Shown in pieces: positions 37,681 to 48,560 of a stretch of DNA of 64,000 nucleotides. Both the position numbers and the translations under genes were made by a program. Origin of the DNA: Clostridium frigoris (GTDB taxonomy: Bacteria; Bacillota; Clostridia; Clostridiales; Clostridiaceae); NCBI RefSeq assembly GCF_018861865.1, contig NZ_JAHLDV010000011.1:21090-85089 (forward strand), given 5' to 3'. A model generated the notes under the pieces. The model was not told the origin of the DNA. It saw nothing but the letters and a program-made list of their open reading frames with translations, and made no database searches. Positions within the stretch are counted from its first letter, which is position 1, and the number at the start of each line of letters is the position of its first letter.

Positions 37681-38763
37681 GTGAGGCATAATAGTATTAA
37701 AAAATATAATAATAGTAGGATTCTTTTAAGCATTTTAACATTTCTTTTTATTTTTTTATTAGGCCTAGTTTTACCCAAAAGCGCTAATGCGACTAGTGAA
37801 GGAAAATCTCAAAATTATTTTTTCGTTAAGGCTATTAGTAATACATTAGCTTTATTTAATTCTCCAAGCAATGGAGAACAGGAGACCAACAGTGAAATCA
37901 AGTATTCAATCCTATCATTTTTAGGAATAGACACTTCCAATCCTATATCTATAATAACAAAAGAAATTGCATATTTAGATAAAAACAAAGTCAGTAATAT
38001 TGTAAATGATGAAGGTGATGATATAAACTCAATTGTTCCCTTTAAATTGGTTGATAATCAGGTAAATAAGTCTTCAGATCCAAGTGTTGTAGCAAACCTA
38101 ATTAATAACAATTTGAAACAAACCCTAAATAAATCAAAGCCACGAGTACTAATATATCATTCCCATACCACAGAATCTTATAAATTTTCAGAAAAAGATA
38201 CAACTAAAACTGCATTTAATGCGGATGATGCATTAAATGTATGTGCTGTAGGAGATGTAATAGCATCGCAACTAGAAACTAAATATGGAATTTCTGTGAT
38301 ACATGATAAAACTGTAAATAATGTACCTGATTATAATTCATCCTATAAAAATTCTGGAATTAATTTAGATAAGTATTTAAAAAAATATGGTGATTTTGAT
38401 TTAATTATAGATTTACATAGAGATGGTGTTCCAACCTCTAGTAATAACGTATTAAAGGCTAAAATAAATGGAGAAGATGTTGCTAAATTTCTATTTGTAG
38501 TTACACGTCAAAACCCTAGATATACTAAGCAAAAGAAGCTCGTAGACTCAATGGTTGGAATATCGAATAAATTATTTCCAAATCTTTTAGATCCTAGAGA
38601 AATTTATTATGCTGACTGGGGAATAAATTTTTATAATCAAAACAGAAGTAATAATGCATTGCTTGTTGAAGTCGGAAATAATAATAATACTATCGCACAG
38701 GTAAAAAATACTGGTATGTATTTATCAAGAATATTTGCAGAGCAATTAAATGGTAAAAAATGA
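37681..38763 (+). CDS. SpoIIP-like peptidoglycan amidase/endopeptidase
   Basis: This 360-residue protein starts at GTG 37681 after GAGGAGG. It has an N-terminal membrane segment (SILTFLFIFLLGLVL) and a C-terminal SpoIIP domain with the zinc-site motifs YHSHTTESY, IIDLHRDG and LLVEVGN. SpoIIP, with SpoIID and SpoIIM, degrades peptidoglycan during forespore engulfment. The usual neighbour gpr is absent. The gene is coupled to a BlaI-type repressor, so it may be a second, differently controlled SpoIIP. Confidence 0.88.
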   Translation: MRHNSIKKYNNSRILLSILTFLFIFLLGLVLPKSANATSEGKSQNYFFVKAISNTLALFNSPSNGEQETNSEIKYSILSFLGIDTSNPISIITKEIAYLDKNKVSNIVNDEGDDINSIVPFKLVDNQVNKSSDPSVVANLINNNLKQTLNKSKPRVLIYHSHTTESYKFSEKDTTKTAFNADDALNVCAVGDVIASQLETKYGISVIHDKTVNNVPDYNSSYKNSGINLDKYLKKYGDFDLIIDLHRDGVPTSSNNVLKAKINGEDVAKFLFVVTRQNPRYTKQKKLVDSMVGISNKLFPNLLDPREIYYADWGINFYNQNRSNNALLVEVGNNNNTIAQVKNTGMYLSRIFAEQLNGKK

Positions 38764-38789
38764 TTAAGTGACGAGTGACCACTCCTTTT

Positions 38790-38823
38790 GAATGTAACCT
38801 TATGATGTTACATTCATTTTTTT
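38790..38823 (+). terminator. Terminator of blaI-spoIIP
   Basis: GAATGTAAC pairs with GTTACATTC, followed by ATTTTTTT. Confidence 0.88.
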
Positions 38824-38839
38824 ATAAAAAATATATAAA

Positions 38840-39493
38840 TTATTTAATAATGAGACCTAGTATACTTGATAATGAAATTGCTTGGGTTGATGTAACCCTT
38901 ACTCCTTTAACATCAACTATATTTACTCCCATACCTTCAATGTTACAACTAGTAAAATCTATCCCTTTAAGACTTGTGTAATTCATTTGAGCCCCAATCA
39001 AATTAGATTCCCTAAATTCAACCTTTATAAACTTTGAATTTTGAAAATCCGAAGAACGTAATTGACATTCAAGAAATGCAACTTGCTTACAATCAGAATA
39101 ACTAAAGAAAGCAAATTCACCATTGCAGTTATCAAAAATTACATCTCTAAAAGTTGTCTCACTTAAATTAATGCCAATGATTTTACAATTTATAAATTCA
39201 ACTCTATGTAATGATGCTTCATTAAAATCCACATTTGATAAATCACAATTTTCAAATTTTACATCTGTCATCTCTATACGTCTAAAAGTTATTTTATTGA
39301 AAATAACTTTTGTAAATATTACTTGTTTAAAATTCACCCTGTCAGCTTCATTATTCTCGTAGCAGAAATTACTAACTGTTCCAAAAGAGATGATACTCTC
39401 ATCCTCAATATTCTCCTTAGATAAGTCTATTATATCTAAATCAGCATCAAATTTAGGTCTTATAACTTTTGTTTTTAATTTTTTCTCTTCCAT
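38840..39493 (-). CDS. Pentapeptide-repeat protein
   Basis: This protein of about 217 residues has, from about residue 48, tandem A(D/N)LxX-like pentapeptides (VNFKQVIFTKVIFNKITFRR, then VKFENCDLSNVDFNEASLHR) that fold as a right-handed quadrilateral beta-helix. Such proteins can mimic DNA or act as scaffolds; no role is evident here. ATG 39493 follows GGAGGG; a start at 39508 would overlap the ribosome site. It is convergent with spoIIP. Confidence 0.88.
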   Translation of the reverse strand: MEEKKLKTKVIRPKFDADLDIIDLSKENIEDESIISFGTVSNFCYENNEADRVNFKQVIFTKVIFNKITFRRIEMTDVKFENCDLSNVDFNEASLHRVEFINCKIIGINLSETTFRDVIFDNCNGEFAFFSYSDCKQVAFLECQLRSSDFQNSKFIKVEFRESNLIGAQMNYTSLKGIDFTSCNIEGMGVNIVDVKGVRVTSTQAISLSSILGLIIK

Positions 39494-39663
39494 ATGTATT
39501 CCCTCCATTTAATCTTAAAACAAACATGATTTTATGCATGTGCTTTACTAAATAACCGCTTTATTTTTTATGATTACAAATATAATTATAGTATACTCTT
39601 TTAATTTAATCCAGGTAAGTGTAGATCTTGGATAATACTAAACGAATTAAGGCTATAAAAGAA

Positions 39664-40503
39664 CTACCCTTTTAAAGTAACTTCTTTTATAGCCTTAAAT
39701 ACAAGCTTTCCTGCCTTAATAGGCCTCTCTAATATAAATAAATGCCCATATTCTTTAAGTGAAATAAATTTTCTATATCTAAAACTTTTTATTGTTTTAA
39801 GTATCTCTTCTTCACTAAAAAAGCAATCCTCCTTACCTAAAAATGCAATAACAGACTTGTTATTATCTATCATCAATTCATTTTTAGAAATTTCGTTCAT
39901 GCTATCACACTCCAGAAAATCTGCATGACAATTAGCTGACAATGTACATATTAAATTAGGATTTAGATATTTAATATACCAAGGAGTCTTATTTGTACAA
40001 TTTTTCTCCATTAGTGATTTTATATTAAATGTTTTAGTTTCTTTATTATATAATCCTTTAATAACTGACTTATCATACCTTGTAAATCTAGCACTAGCAA
40101 ATAAAATGCAGAGGTCTATATTCTTTTCTAACAGCTTTCTATTAACAATATTTAGAAGTGTCATACCACCAATTGAATAACCAAGCAATATAACTTTCGC
40201 GCTACAATAATTTTGTTTAATTAGCTGTTTTATCACATTCACTTGAAAATCAACCAAATCGTTTCCATTAGTTAAAGGTTCTCCCTTAGATAAGGATTTC
40301 CCAAATCCATGCCCCGGTGTATTAATTATAATAACTTCAGTTTCCTTAAACTGCTTTGCAAATATAGCGTAATTCGACGCATAAGTGGCTGCCCCAGTAA
40401 GAATTATAACCGTATTATATCGTGGTTTAGGCTCCACTTTTTTCAAACAAATAATTTCTTTATTATTAATAATTAATTTAATCTTCTTAAGCCAAACGCC
40501 CAC
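39664..40503 (-). CDS. Alpha/beta hydrolase
   Basis: This 279-residue protein has the nucleophile elbow GYSIGG and a conserved His near the C-terminus (EYGHLFILERP). The likely Asp is in FLGKEDCFF. The oxyanion region ILTGAATYASNY follows strand 3. It has no signal peptide. The substrate is unknown. The start appears to be GTG 40503 after AGAGGCG. Part of its 3' end forms a long inverted repeat (39650-39705) that may be its terminator. Confidence 0.85.
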   Translation of the reverse strand: MGVWLKKIKLIINNKEIICLKKVEPKPRYNTVIILTGAATYASNYAIFAKQFKETEVIIINTPGHGFGKSLSKGEPLTNGNDLVDFQVNVIKQLIKQNYCSAKVILLGYSIGGMTLLNIVNRKLLEKNIDLCILFASARFTRYDKSVIKGLYNKETKTFNIKSLMEKNCTNKTPWYIKYLNPNLICTLSANCHADFLECDSMNEISKNELMIDNNKSVIAFLGKEDCFFSEEEILKTIKSFRYRKFISLKEYGHLFILERPIKAGKLVFKAIKEVTLKG

Positions 40504-40630
40504 TCAAATTCGCCTCTTTTTCTATTCTATTTTTATTATATTGCCCACTATTTCTTTATATAAATCTATTTACTAATTTTAATTGTTATCGTAGTAGCAC
40601 TTTTTATAAAAGTTATAGCTTTTAATAATT

Positions 40631-40660
40631 AAAAAATAGACAATATATAATTGTCTATTT
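40631..40660 (-). terminator. Terminator of the oligopeptide operon
   Basis: AAATAGACAAT pairs with ATTGTCTATTT; a U-run follows on the minus strand. Confidence 0.75.
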
Positions 40661-40667
40661 CTATAAT

Positions 40668-41630
40668 TTACAGGTTCCAACAAGCTACTCGGTGCCCTCC
40701 ACCTATATCTTCAAACCTAGGTTCTTCTTTTGTACATTTTTCAGTACACTTAAAACATCTAGTATGAAAACTACAACCGGATGGTGGATTAATTGGACTT
40801 GGCACATCACCTGCTAATATTATTCTATTTTTCTTTTTAGTAGGATCTGGAATTGGAATAGCAGATAGTAGAGCCTGTGAATATGGATGTTTAGGTTCAT
40901 TATAAAGTATATCTCCATCAGCAATTTCAACCATTTTTCCTAGATACATTACACCAACTCTTGTGCTTACATGTTTAACTACATTTAGTCCATGCGCAAT
41001 AAACAAATAGGTTAAATTAAATTCCTTTTGCAGATTATGAAGTAAATTTAACACCTGTGCCTGTATAGAAACATCTAATGCGGATACTGGTTCATCACAA
41101 ACAATAAGCCTCGGATTTAATGAAAGAGCCCTTGCTATACCAACCCTCTGCCTTTGACCACCACTAAATTCGTGAGGATACCTGTTTCTATGAAAGCTAG
41201 CTAGTCCTACGCAATTCAAAAGTGATAAAACTCTCCTTTCTATATCCTCTTTTCTTTCTGTTTTATTTACCCTCATAGGCTCAGCTATTATATCACCTAT
41301 GTTCATCCTTGGATTTAGAGAAGAGTAGGGATCTTGAAATATAATTTGAATATTTTTTCTCATACTCTTTTGCTCTTTTTTTGATAACTTAGCTATATCG
41401 CTTCCTTCAAAAATAACTTGACCCGAGGTTGGAGTCATAAGATTAACAAGCATTCTACCAGTAGTTGATTTTCCACAACCAGATTCACCAACGAGTCCTA
41501 AGGTTTCACCCTTAAAAATATTAAATGATACACCATCAACAGCCTTAACGAAATCTGTGGTTCCACCAAATACACCAGATTTCACAGGAAAATATTTTTT
41601 TAAATCCTTAACTTCTAATAATGGTTCCAT
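40668..41630 (-). CDS. Oligopeptide/dipeptide ABC transporter ATPase (OppF/DppF)
   Basis: This ATPase of about 320 residues has Walker [10 protein letters not shown], signature SGGQRQR, Walker B LIVCDEP and the C-terminal OppF-type Cys cluster ([14 protein letters not shown]) that may bind an FeS or metal centre. ATG 41630 follows GGAGGGG. It overlaps the oppD end by 23 bases. It is the last gene of the five-gene operon, with OppD, OppC, OppB and the broken binding protein upstream. Confidence 0.95.
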   Translation of the reverse strand: MEPLLEVKDLKKYFPVKSGVFGGTTDFVKAVDGVSFNIFKGETLGLVGESGCGKSTTGRMLVNLMTPTSGQVIFEGSDIAKLSKKEQKSMRKNIQIIFQDPYSSLNPRMNIGDIIAEPMRVNKTERKEDIERRVLSLLNCVGLASFHRNRYPHEFSGGQRQRVGIARALSLNPRLIVCDEPVSALDVSIQAQVLNLLHNLQKEFNLTYLFIAHGLNVVKHVSTRVGVMYLGKMVEIADGDILYNEPKHPYSQALLSAIPIPDPTKKKNRIILAGDVPSPINPPSGCSFHTRCFKCTEKCTKEEPRFEDIGGGHRVACWNL

Positions 41631-42609
41631 ATTTACCCTTCCCCTCCAGTTTATCACTGTATAAAAAGCAACTAACTTTTCTACCTTCATAATCAACAAG
41701 CTCTGGTTGCTTAACCTTACAAATATCCATACATTTACTACATCTATCGCTAAAAGAACATCCTTTAGGCATATGTAGGGGGTTAGGTACCATTCCAGGA
41801 ATCATAAATAACTGATCAACCTTCTCATCCACCTTGGGTATTGAAAGAAGTAACCCTTCCGTATATGGATGTAATGGTCGCTCAAATAGCTGGAGTGAAG
41901 TTGCTCTTTCAACAATTTTACCACAATACATTACTACAACCTTATCTGCCGTTTCTGCAACTACTCCAAGGTCATGAGTAATTAAAAGAATGGCAGTACC
42001 AAATTTATCTTTTAATTTTACAATTAATTCTAAAATTTGAGCTTGTATAGTAACATCAAGAGCAGTTGTAGGTTCATCTGCAATAAGTAATTCTGGATTA
42101 CAAGAAAGTGCTATAGCAATCATTACTCTTTGTCTCATTCCTCCACTCAATTGATGAGGATAATCGTTAATTCTCTTCTCTGGAGTGGGAATACCTACAA
42201 GCTCTAGCATTTTAACTGCCTCAGCCATTGCATCGCACTTTTTTAATTTCTTATGCCGAGTTATAGTTTCTGATATTTGCTTTCCTACAGTATATACAGG
42301 ATTTAAAGAAGTCATAGGTTCTTGAAATATCATAGCTATTTCATTTCCTCTTATATTTCGCATTTCTTTATTACTTTTCTTTAATAAATCTTCACCTTTA
42401 AATAAAATCTCTCCACCTATAATTTCCCCAGGTGGATTTGGTATAAGGCTCAATATTGATAATGAAGTTACACTTTTTCCACTACCCGATTCACCAACGA
42501 TGGCTAGTATCTCACCTTTGTCCACCTCAAAATCTATGCCATCTACTGAATTTACGAGTCCACCCTTAACCCTGAATTGAGTTTTTAAGTTTTTAACTTC
42601 TAGCAACAT
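41608..42609 (-). CDS. Oligopeptide/dipeptide ABC transporter ATPase (OppD/DppD)
   Basis: This 333-residue ATPase has Walker A GESGSGKS, signature LSGGMRQR and Walker [13 protein letters not shown]. Its C-terminal oligopeptide_HPY region includes [17 protein letters not shown] 42609 follows AAGGGGG at good spacing. That ribosome site is complementary to the C-rich loop of the repeated RNAs at 15-18 kb. It heterodimerises with the downstream OppF. Confidence 0.95.
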   Translation of the reverse strand: MLLEVKNLKTQFRVKGGLVNSVDGIDFEVDKGEILAIVGESGSGKSVTSLSILSLIPNPPGEIIGGEILFKGEDLLKKSNKEMRNIRGNEIAMIFQEPMTSLNPVYTVGKQISETITRHKKLKKCDAMAEAVKMLELVGIPTPEKRINDYPHQLSGGMRQRVMIAIALSCNPELLIADEPTTALDVTIQAQILELIVKLKDKFGTAILLITHDLGVVAETADKVVVMYCGKIVERATSLQLFERPLHPYTEGLLLSIPKVDEKVDQLFMIPGMVPNPLHMPKGCSFSDRCSKCMDICKVKQPELVDYEGRKVSCFLYSDKLEGKGKYGTIIRS

Positions 42610-42622
42610 TATGTTATCCCCC

Positions 42623-43516
42623 TTATTGATGAAGTTTTGGATCCATTGCATCTCGGAGTCCATCACCAAATAGATTGAAAGCAAGTACAGTTATTGTTAT
42701 AGCAATGCCTGGAAACATAATTATATGAGAAGCATTATAAAAATATCCTCTTCCTGCTCCTAGCATGCTCCCCCATTCCGCTTGTGGAGGTTGTACACCG
42801 AGTCCCAAAAATCCAAGAGCCGCCGTATCTAAAATAGCGTTAGATACTCCAAGAGTCGCACGCACAATTATAGGTGAAATTACATTCGGCAATATGTGTT
42901 TAAATATTATAGCAAAATCGCTATTTCCAATAACCCTTGCAGCTTGAACATATTCACTATCTTTAATTGATAGTATTGAACCCCTAACGATTCTTGCGTA
43001 CTCAGGAATGGTAACAATACTTATTGCAATTATAGCATTATCTATACCTTTACCTAGAACACTCATAAAAGCAATTGCAAGTAATAAAGAAGGAAAAGCA
43101 AGTATAATATCCATTAATCTCATAATTAGCATATCTACCTTTCCACCATAATACCCAGCTATAGATCCTACAAAAATCCCTATGGATAAAGCTACTACAA
43201 CTGCTGTAATGCCAACTCTTAAAGAAATTTTAGTTCCATCTATTATTCTACTTAGAATATCACGTCCTTGCTCATCTGTTCCAAACCAGTGTGCTAATGA
43301 TGGTTTTTGAAGACTTTGTGATAATTCCCCTATGTTCGGATTATAAGGCATAATTAATGGTCCCAAAATGGCAACAAGCAATAATATTATTATAATTACA
43401 AGCCCAACTAGGGCTGCTTTATTCTTTTTAAGCATATACCAAGCATTCCCAAGTTTAGATTCTTCTTTAGGAGTATTTTGCAATTGTACTTCTTCATTTA
43501 AATCTTTGGTTGTCAT
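42623..43516 (-). CDS. Oligopeptide ABC transporter permease (OppC/DppC)
   Basis: This 297-residue permease has an N-terminal OppC_N segment (KNKAALVGLVIIIILLLVAI), five more membrane helices, and the EAA loop (EYVQAARVIGNSDFAIIFKH). It has the invariant LGFLGLGVQPPQAEWGSML. The start follows GAGGAG, with 14 bases to the OppB stop. Confidence 0.95.
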   Translation of the reverse strand: MTTKDLNEEVQLQNTPKEESKLGNAWYMLKKNKAALVGLVIIIILLLVAILGPLIMPYNPNIGELSQSLQKPSLAHWFGTDEQGRDILSRIIDGTKISLRVGITAVVVALSIGIFVGSIAGYYGGKVDMLIMRLMDIILAFPSLLLAIAFMSVLGKGIDNAIIAISIVTIPEYARIVRGSILSIKDSEYVQAARVIGNSDFAIIFKHILPNVISPIIVRATLGVSNAILDTAALGFLGLGVQPPQAEWGSMLGAGRGYFYNASHIIMFPGIAITITVLAFNLFGDGLRDAMDPKLHQ

Positions 43517-43530
43517 TTTATATCACTCCT

Positions 43531-44535
43531 CTAAGAATATTTAATTCTTGGATCTATAAATGCATAAATTATATCCACAATTAAATTAACAGTCACGAAA
43601 ATTACTGCCATCATCATAACCGTACCTTGCACAACAGGATAATCTGTAACTAAAATTGCGTCTACTACGTATTTACCAACACCTGGCCATGAAAATACAG
43701 TCTCTGTTAGTACCGCTCCCCCAAGTAACGATCCTAGCTGAAGTCCTATTACTGTTATAATTGGTATCAATGCATTTTTTAGTGCATGTCCAAATATAAT
43801 TGGTTTTTCTAAAAGTCCCTTTGCTCTAGCTGTCCTAATATAATCTTGTCTTACAACCTCGAGCATAGTAGAACGAGTCATTCTTGCAATAATAGCAGTG
43901 GATGCAGATCCAAGGACTACTGCTGGCATAATTAAATGTTTTAAAGAGCTATAAAACGCAGGCATATTTCCTGTTGCTAAAGAATCAATTAAGTATAGTC
44001 CTGTAATCTTAATTGGCTCAAGCCCTATATCTATTCTCCCCGCTACTGGCAACCACTGAAGTTGCACTGCAAAAACTAGTATAAATATTAAACCTAACCA
44101 AAATATAGGCATCGATACGCCAAGTAACGATACTACCATACATATATAATCAACAATTGAGTTTTGTTTAATTGCAGAAATAACCCCCATTATTACTCCC
44201 AAAACAGAAGAAAATATAATAGCTGCTAATGCAAGTTCAATTGTAGCTGGGAACCTCGCCATTATTTCATCCCATACTGGCGTTTTTGTCATAAGTGAAT
44301 CTCCTAAATCTCCATGTAAAATTCCATTTAAAAAAGTCCAATATTGAACATAAATAGGCTTATTTAGTCCAAGTTGTTCCCTTAAAGCTATGATTTGACT
44401 TTGACTTGCATGTTGACCAAGAATTGTAGCAGCTGGATCAGTAGTAAACAAATGCATAACTAAAAATACGAGTATCGATACTCCAATAATAACGGGTAAT
44501 AGTAAAAGCAGTCTTTTAATAATATATTTAACCAT
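43531..44535 (-). CDS. Oligopeptide ABC transporter permease (OppB/DppB)
   Basis: This 334-residue permease has MVKYIIKRLLLLLPVIIGVS at its start and QLGLNKPIYVQYWTFLNGIL. The EAA-type loop is RQDYIRTARAKGLLEKPIIF. ATG 44535 follows GAGGAGG; a longer frame to 44607 lacks a ribosome site. It forms the membrane pore with OppC. Confidence 0.95.
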   Translation of the reverse strand: MVKYIIKRLLLLLPVIIGVSILVFLVMHLFTTDPAATILGQHASQSQIIALREQLGLNKPIYVQYWTFLNGILHGDLGDSLMTKTPVWDEIMARFPATIELALAAIIFSSVLGVIMGVISAIKQNSIVDYICMVVSLLGVSMPIFWLGLIFILVFAVQLQWLPVAGRIDIGLEPIKITGLYLIDSLATGNMPAFYSSLKHLIMPAVVLGSASTAIIARMTRSTMLEVVRQDYIRTARAKGLLEKPIIFGHALKNALIPIITVIGLQLGSLLGGAVLTETVFSWPGVGKYVVDAILVTDYPVVQGTVMMMAVIFVTVNLIVDIIYAFIDPRIKYS

Positions 44536-44614
44536 GGTTACCTCCTCTTTAAATCTTAAAAAGTGAAATACCACGGTTTGCGATATTCCACCTAGAAAAT
44601 TTTCCATAATGTAA

Positions 44615-46180
44615 TTATTTATCTACACCACTAAAGAATACTGATCCTGTTGGATGTACAGAAAATCCTGTAACCTTAGGTGAATATGCTGCAAGGACTT
44701 GTGAATGAGATAGTGGAAGCCATGGTGCAGCCTTTGCCGCTACTTGTTGAATTTCCTGGTAAACTTTATCTCGCGCTGTTCCATTTGGTAATGCTCTACC
44801 TTTTATAAGCAATGCATCCACAACAGGACTTGAATATTGTGATGCGTTTAAAGTAGATTTAATTTCATGTGAATCTAAAAGTGAAAGGAAATTATCTGCA
44901 TCTCCATTATCACCTGTCCAACCATAGAAGAATATATCTCCTTCTCCATTAGCAAGTTTAGCTTTGTAATCGGTCCAGTTATATGAATCTATTGTTGCAG
45001 TTACACCTATTTTTGCTAAATAATTTTGAACTGACTCAGCAAGTTTTTGTCCACCAACCGAATTGTAAGGTCTAGGATTAGAATAAGTAATAATCTTAAC
45101 CTTTAAATCTGATTTTCCAGCATCTTTAAGCAACTGTTTTGCCTTTGCAACATCCTAGTTGTATGGCTCAACTGTCTTATCATAACCAGGCATAAATGAT
45201 GGAAGTGGACTATTTGCTACACTTGAATATCCTTGATATAAATATTTAACTAGCTCGTCACGATTAATTGCATGTGAAATAGCCTCACGTAACTTAACAT
45301 CATTAAATGGTGCTCTAGAACAATTAAATCCCATATAATTAATATTCATTCCATCACTTTTGTATACTTTCATTTTACTAGATGTTAATTTTGCAATATC
45401 ATTTGGATCAACTCCATCAATGATGTCTGTTCCACCAGTCATTAAATCGCTGGCACGAACTGAATTTTCTTTAGTAAACTTAAATACTACGCTATCAGCC
45501 TTTGGTTTAACTCCCCAATAAGTATCATTTTTCTTAAGTTTTAATGACTGATTTTTATCCCATGATACAAATGTATATGGACCTGTACCAACTGGGTTAT
45601 TCATTAATTTACCTTTGTACTTTGCGACTGCAGTTGGACTTAGCACAGGAGCCGCAAGTGTCATTGCTAGATTTGCAAGAAATGGTGTATATTTAGTTTT
45701 CAATGTAAATTTAACTGATAAATCACTTAATTTTTCAACTTTAGCTACTGGTCCATAAGTAAATGATGCATACGGCATATCATCAGTTGCTTTGGGTGGA
45801 AGTTGTCTTTCTACATTAAATACAACAGCATCTGCATTAAAAGGTGTTCCATCTTGGAATTTAACATCTTTCCTTAGATTAAAGGTGTATTCTTTGCCAT
45901 CTGCACTAATTTTCCAATCAGTTGCAAGACTAGGCGCAATTTCAGTTGAAGCATCCTTATATTTGATTAAACCTTCATAGATATTACACATAACTTTCGC
46001 CGATTCACCATCATCGACATATGCTGGATCAAGTCCTCTAGGATCTGCCCCTTGAGAAAAAATAATTGTCTTTGGTGTTGCGCTTTTAGTTGCAGTACCA
46101 GTTGAACTACCGCAGCCTGTAAGTGCAGAACTTAATATAAGTACCCCTGTAAGCATCATAGCAAGATATTTCCTTTTCAT
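44615..46180 (-). pseudogene. Oligopeptide-binding lipoprotein with an in-frame TAG
   Basis: The frame encodes a peptide-binding protein of about 520 residues (SBP_bac_5 family). It has a lipobox LTGC with Cys23 and family stretches VKFQDGTPFNADAVVFNVER and YMGFNCSRAPFNDVKLREAI. At 45155-45157 a TAG interrupts it: PYN before and DVAKAKQLLKDAG after, in the same frame. Family proteins usually continue directly through this helix. Both fragments are otherwise intact, so the stop is recent, a read error, or rarely suppressed. The other four genes of the operon look functional. The ribosome site is AGGAGGG. Confidence 0.85.
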
Positions 46181-46598
46181 ATTAATTTGCCCTCCTAAAA
46201 TGTGTAACCTTCTTAATTTAATTACTTTAATTTTCTAAATAATTCATGCTTAAAATGAAATATTTGTTTAAATTCATGCATTTATTTAGCCTATTTTATC
46301 ATCACAAGTTTAAAATGAAAGTTTTGTTTTTAATAAATTCAATTAATTATTTATTATACCTATATATAGTTATATCTATGTCATAAAATCTATTTTTATG
46401 ACTTATCAATTAAATATAATTTCATATCCATTATATAATATAGCTTTTTAATGCCTCTACTACATCAAGTACTGATAGTGCTTAATTATGTTGCGGGTAT
46501 AAGCTATTGATAAATATGTTTTTTACTGCAATAATAAACATAGGCCAAGTTAAAATAAAAATTGTTATTGGAATTAAACTAATATCGGAGGTAAATAT
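46181..46598. other. Regulatory/intergenic region, opp operon and MBL gene
   Basis: About 420 bases without a gene. AATTTTCTAAATAATT at 46229-46244 resembles the CodY box with three mismatches, and TTAAAATGAAA occurs twice (near 46250 and 46310). CodY control of opp is plausible but not shown. Confidence 0.3.
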
Positions 46599-47402
46599 AT
46601 GGAATCAGTTAATATTTTAGGTACTGGAAGCGCTATGGTTACAAAATGTTATAATACTTGTTTTACCATTTCTAACGGCAAAGAGCATTTTTTAGTAGAT
46701 ACGGGTGGTGGAAATACCATACTCTCAAACCTAGAAAAGTTAAACATAGATATAGGTAATATCCACAATGTTTTTATATCTCACAGACATAATGATCATA
46801 TTTCTGGCATTGTTTGGATCATTAGGGCTGTAGCTCAGCAAATTATGAATGGAAATTATGACGGCAATCTAACAATTTATTGCCATAAAAATAATATTAA
46901 TATAATAAACACAATCAGCAACTTACTTTTAGATAAAAAGTTTACAAAATACATTGGAAACAGAATACTATTTAATGAAATTTATGATAAATGCACGGTT
47001 TCTATACTAGACTTAAATATAGAGTTTTTCGATATAAGAAGTACTAAAGAACTTCAGTTTGGTTTTAGCACAACCCTCAAAAACGGAAAAAGGTTAGCCT
47101 TTTTTGGTGATGAACCTTACAATGATGGATTATTTGAATATGCTAATAATGTAGATTATCTTTTTCATGAAGCCTTTTGTTTATATTCACAAAAGGATAT
47201 CTTTAAACCTTATGAAAAACATCATGCTACTGTAAAAGATGCTTGCGTAAATGCATCTAAGCTAAACGTAACAAATATAGTTCTACTTCATACTGAGGAT
47301 AAAAATATATTAAATAGAAGAAAACTATATACTGATGAAGGCAATAAATTCTTCGCAGGAAATATTATTGTTCCTGATGATTTAGATATTATTGAATTAT
47401 AG
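46599..47402 (+). CDS. MBL-fold metallo-hydrolase
   Basis: This 267-residue protein has the metallo-beta-lactamase-fold signature SHRHNDHISG, a His in HKNN, the Asp-containing strand AFFGDEP and a late His (LLHTEDKN). It resembles ribonuclease Z-type members in its N-terminus (GTGSAMVTKCYNTCF). The substrate is unknown. It is monocistronic, with the ribosome site CGGAGG and a very strong terminator. Confidence 0.85.
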   Translation: MESVNILGTGSAMVTKCYNTCFTISNGKEHFLVDTGGGNTILSNLEKLNIDIGNIHNVFISHRHNDHISGIVWIIRAVAQQIMNGNYDGNLTIYCHKNNINIINTISNLLLDKKFTKYIGNRILFNEIYDKCTVSILDLNIEFFDIRSTKELQFGFSTTLKNGKRLAFFGDEPYNDGLFEYANNVDYLFHEAFCLYSQKDIFKPYEKHHATVKDACVNASKLNVTNIVLLHTEDKNILNRRKLYTDEGNKFFAGNIIVPDDLDIIEL

Positions 47403-47436
47403 ATGATTTAATATCTAATAAACAAAATGTTTACCA

Positions 47437-47486
47437 AAAGTCTACGCCCATAATATTCTTAGGATATTATGGGCGTAGACTTTTTT
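47437..47486 (+). terminator. Strong terminator of the MBL gene
   Basis: A 21-bp perfect stem (AAAAGTCTACGCCCATAATA with its complement) ends in TTTTTT. Confidence 0.92.
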
Positions 47487-47621
47487 ATGCAAGTACAACT
47501 TAATAACATGCTCTTCTATAAAATATATAAAATTTATAAATAATATTACTAATAAGAATACTTTTCCTCTAAATAGTTCAGAATAAAAAAGAGTGGTATA
47601 TGCACATGGAAGGAGTAAATT

Positions 47622-48560
47622 ATGAAAGTTGGTATTCCTAAAGGGTTATTATATTATAAATACTACCCCTTTATAAAAAGATTTTTAATTGAACTAGATG
47701 TTGAAATAATTACATCTACAGATACGAATAAAAATATCTTAAATGAAGGAATTAAATATTGCGTGGATGAGGCCTGTCTGCCTATAAAGATATTCCATGG
47801 ACATATCTTAGATATAAAAGATAAATGTGATTTATTAATAATACCAAGATTTATGAGGGTACGAGAGCGCGAATTTATATGCCCAAAGTTTTGCGGACTT
47901 CCAGAAATGATTTTATGTAGCATACCTAATATGCCAAAAGTAATGACAGAACCTATATATGCTAGCAGCGAGAAGGAATTATATACTTGGTGTGAAAAAC
48001 TAGCTAAAATGATTACTAGAGATAACCGTAAAATAAAGATTGCATTTGTAAGTGCTCTAGAACAACAAAGAATAACTCAATTTGGCATTAAAGATGAAGG
48101 CTACAAAATAAATATCGCTTTAGTCGGACACCCATACAATCTCTACGATACTTTTATTAATATGGATATAGTAAAGAAATTAAACAAATTAGGAGTTGGA
48201 GTCATAACAGAAGAATACGTAAAAGAAGAACAAATTAGATCAGAGGTAAATACTCTTTTTAAACGTCCCTTTTGGACTTTTGCTTCAAATTCTTATGGAT
48301 TTACAACTAGTATATCTAAAAACAAAGAAATAGATGGTGCTATATATATATCATCCTTTGCTTGCGGAATAGACTCTGTTGTAATTGAACTTATTAAAGA
48401 TAAACTTTGCGATTTCCCTTTTTTAGTCTTAAAAGTTGATGAACATACTGGTGAGGGTGGTATAGATACACGAATTGAGGCCTTTATTGATATGATTGAA
48501 AGGAAAAATAATAATGAAGATAACATTTCCACATTTCGGCAACACACATCTTGCAGCTAA
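47622..48560 (+). CDS. CoA-enzyme-activase-related protein (DUF2229 / COG3580-type)
   Basis: This 312-residue protein begins with the DUF2229 pattern VGIPKGLLYYKYYPF and has conserved Cys in YCVDEACLPIK and FICPKFCGLPE. The C-terminal motif DEHTGEGGIDTRIEAFIDM is also found, in slightly different form, in the next gene. In many anaerobes these regions are part of one long polypeptide with a BadF-type ATPase. The Cys set suggests a bound FeS cluster. The role is unknown. It overlaps the next gene by 47 bases. Confidence 0.85.
   Translation: MKVGIPKGLLYYKYYPFIKRFLIELDVEIITSTDTNKNILNEGIKYCVDEACLPIKIFHGHILDIKDKCDLLIIPRFMRVREREFICPKFCGLPEMILCSIPNMPKVMTEPIYASSEKELYTWCEKLAKMITRDNRKIKIAFVSALEQQRITQFGIKDEGYKINIALVGHPYNLYDTFINMDIVKKLNKLGVGVITEEYVKEEQIRSEVNTLFKRPFWTFASNSYGFTTSISKNKEIDGAIYISSFACGIDSVVIELIKDKLCDFPFLVLKVDEHTGEGGIDTRIEAFIDMIERKNNNEDNISTFRQHTSCS

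Noticed and set aside
45155..45157. TAG read as pyrrolysine or programmed read-through
   Set aside because: No pyl genes or read-through context here; binding proteins do not use pyrrolysine.
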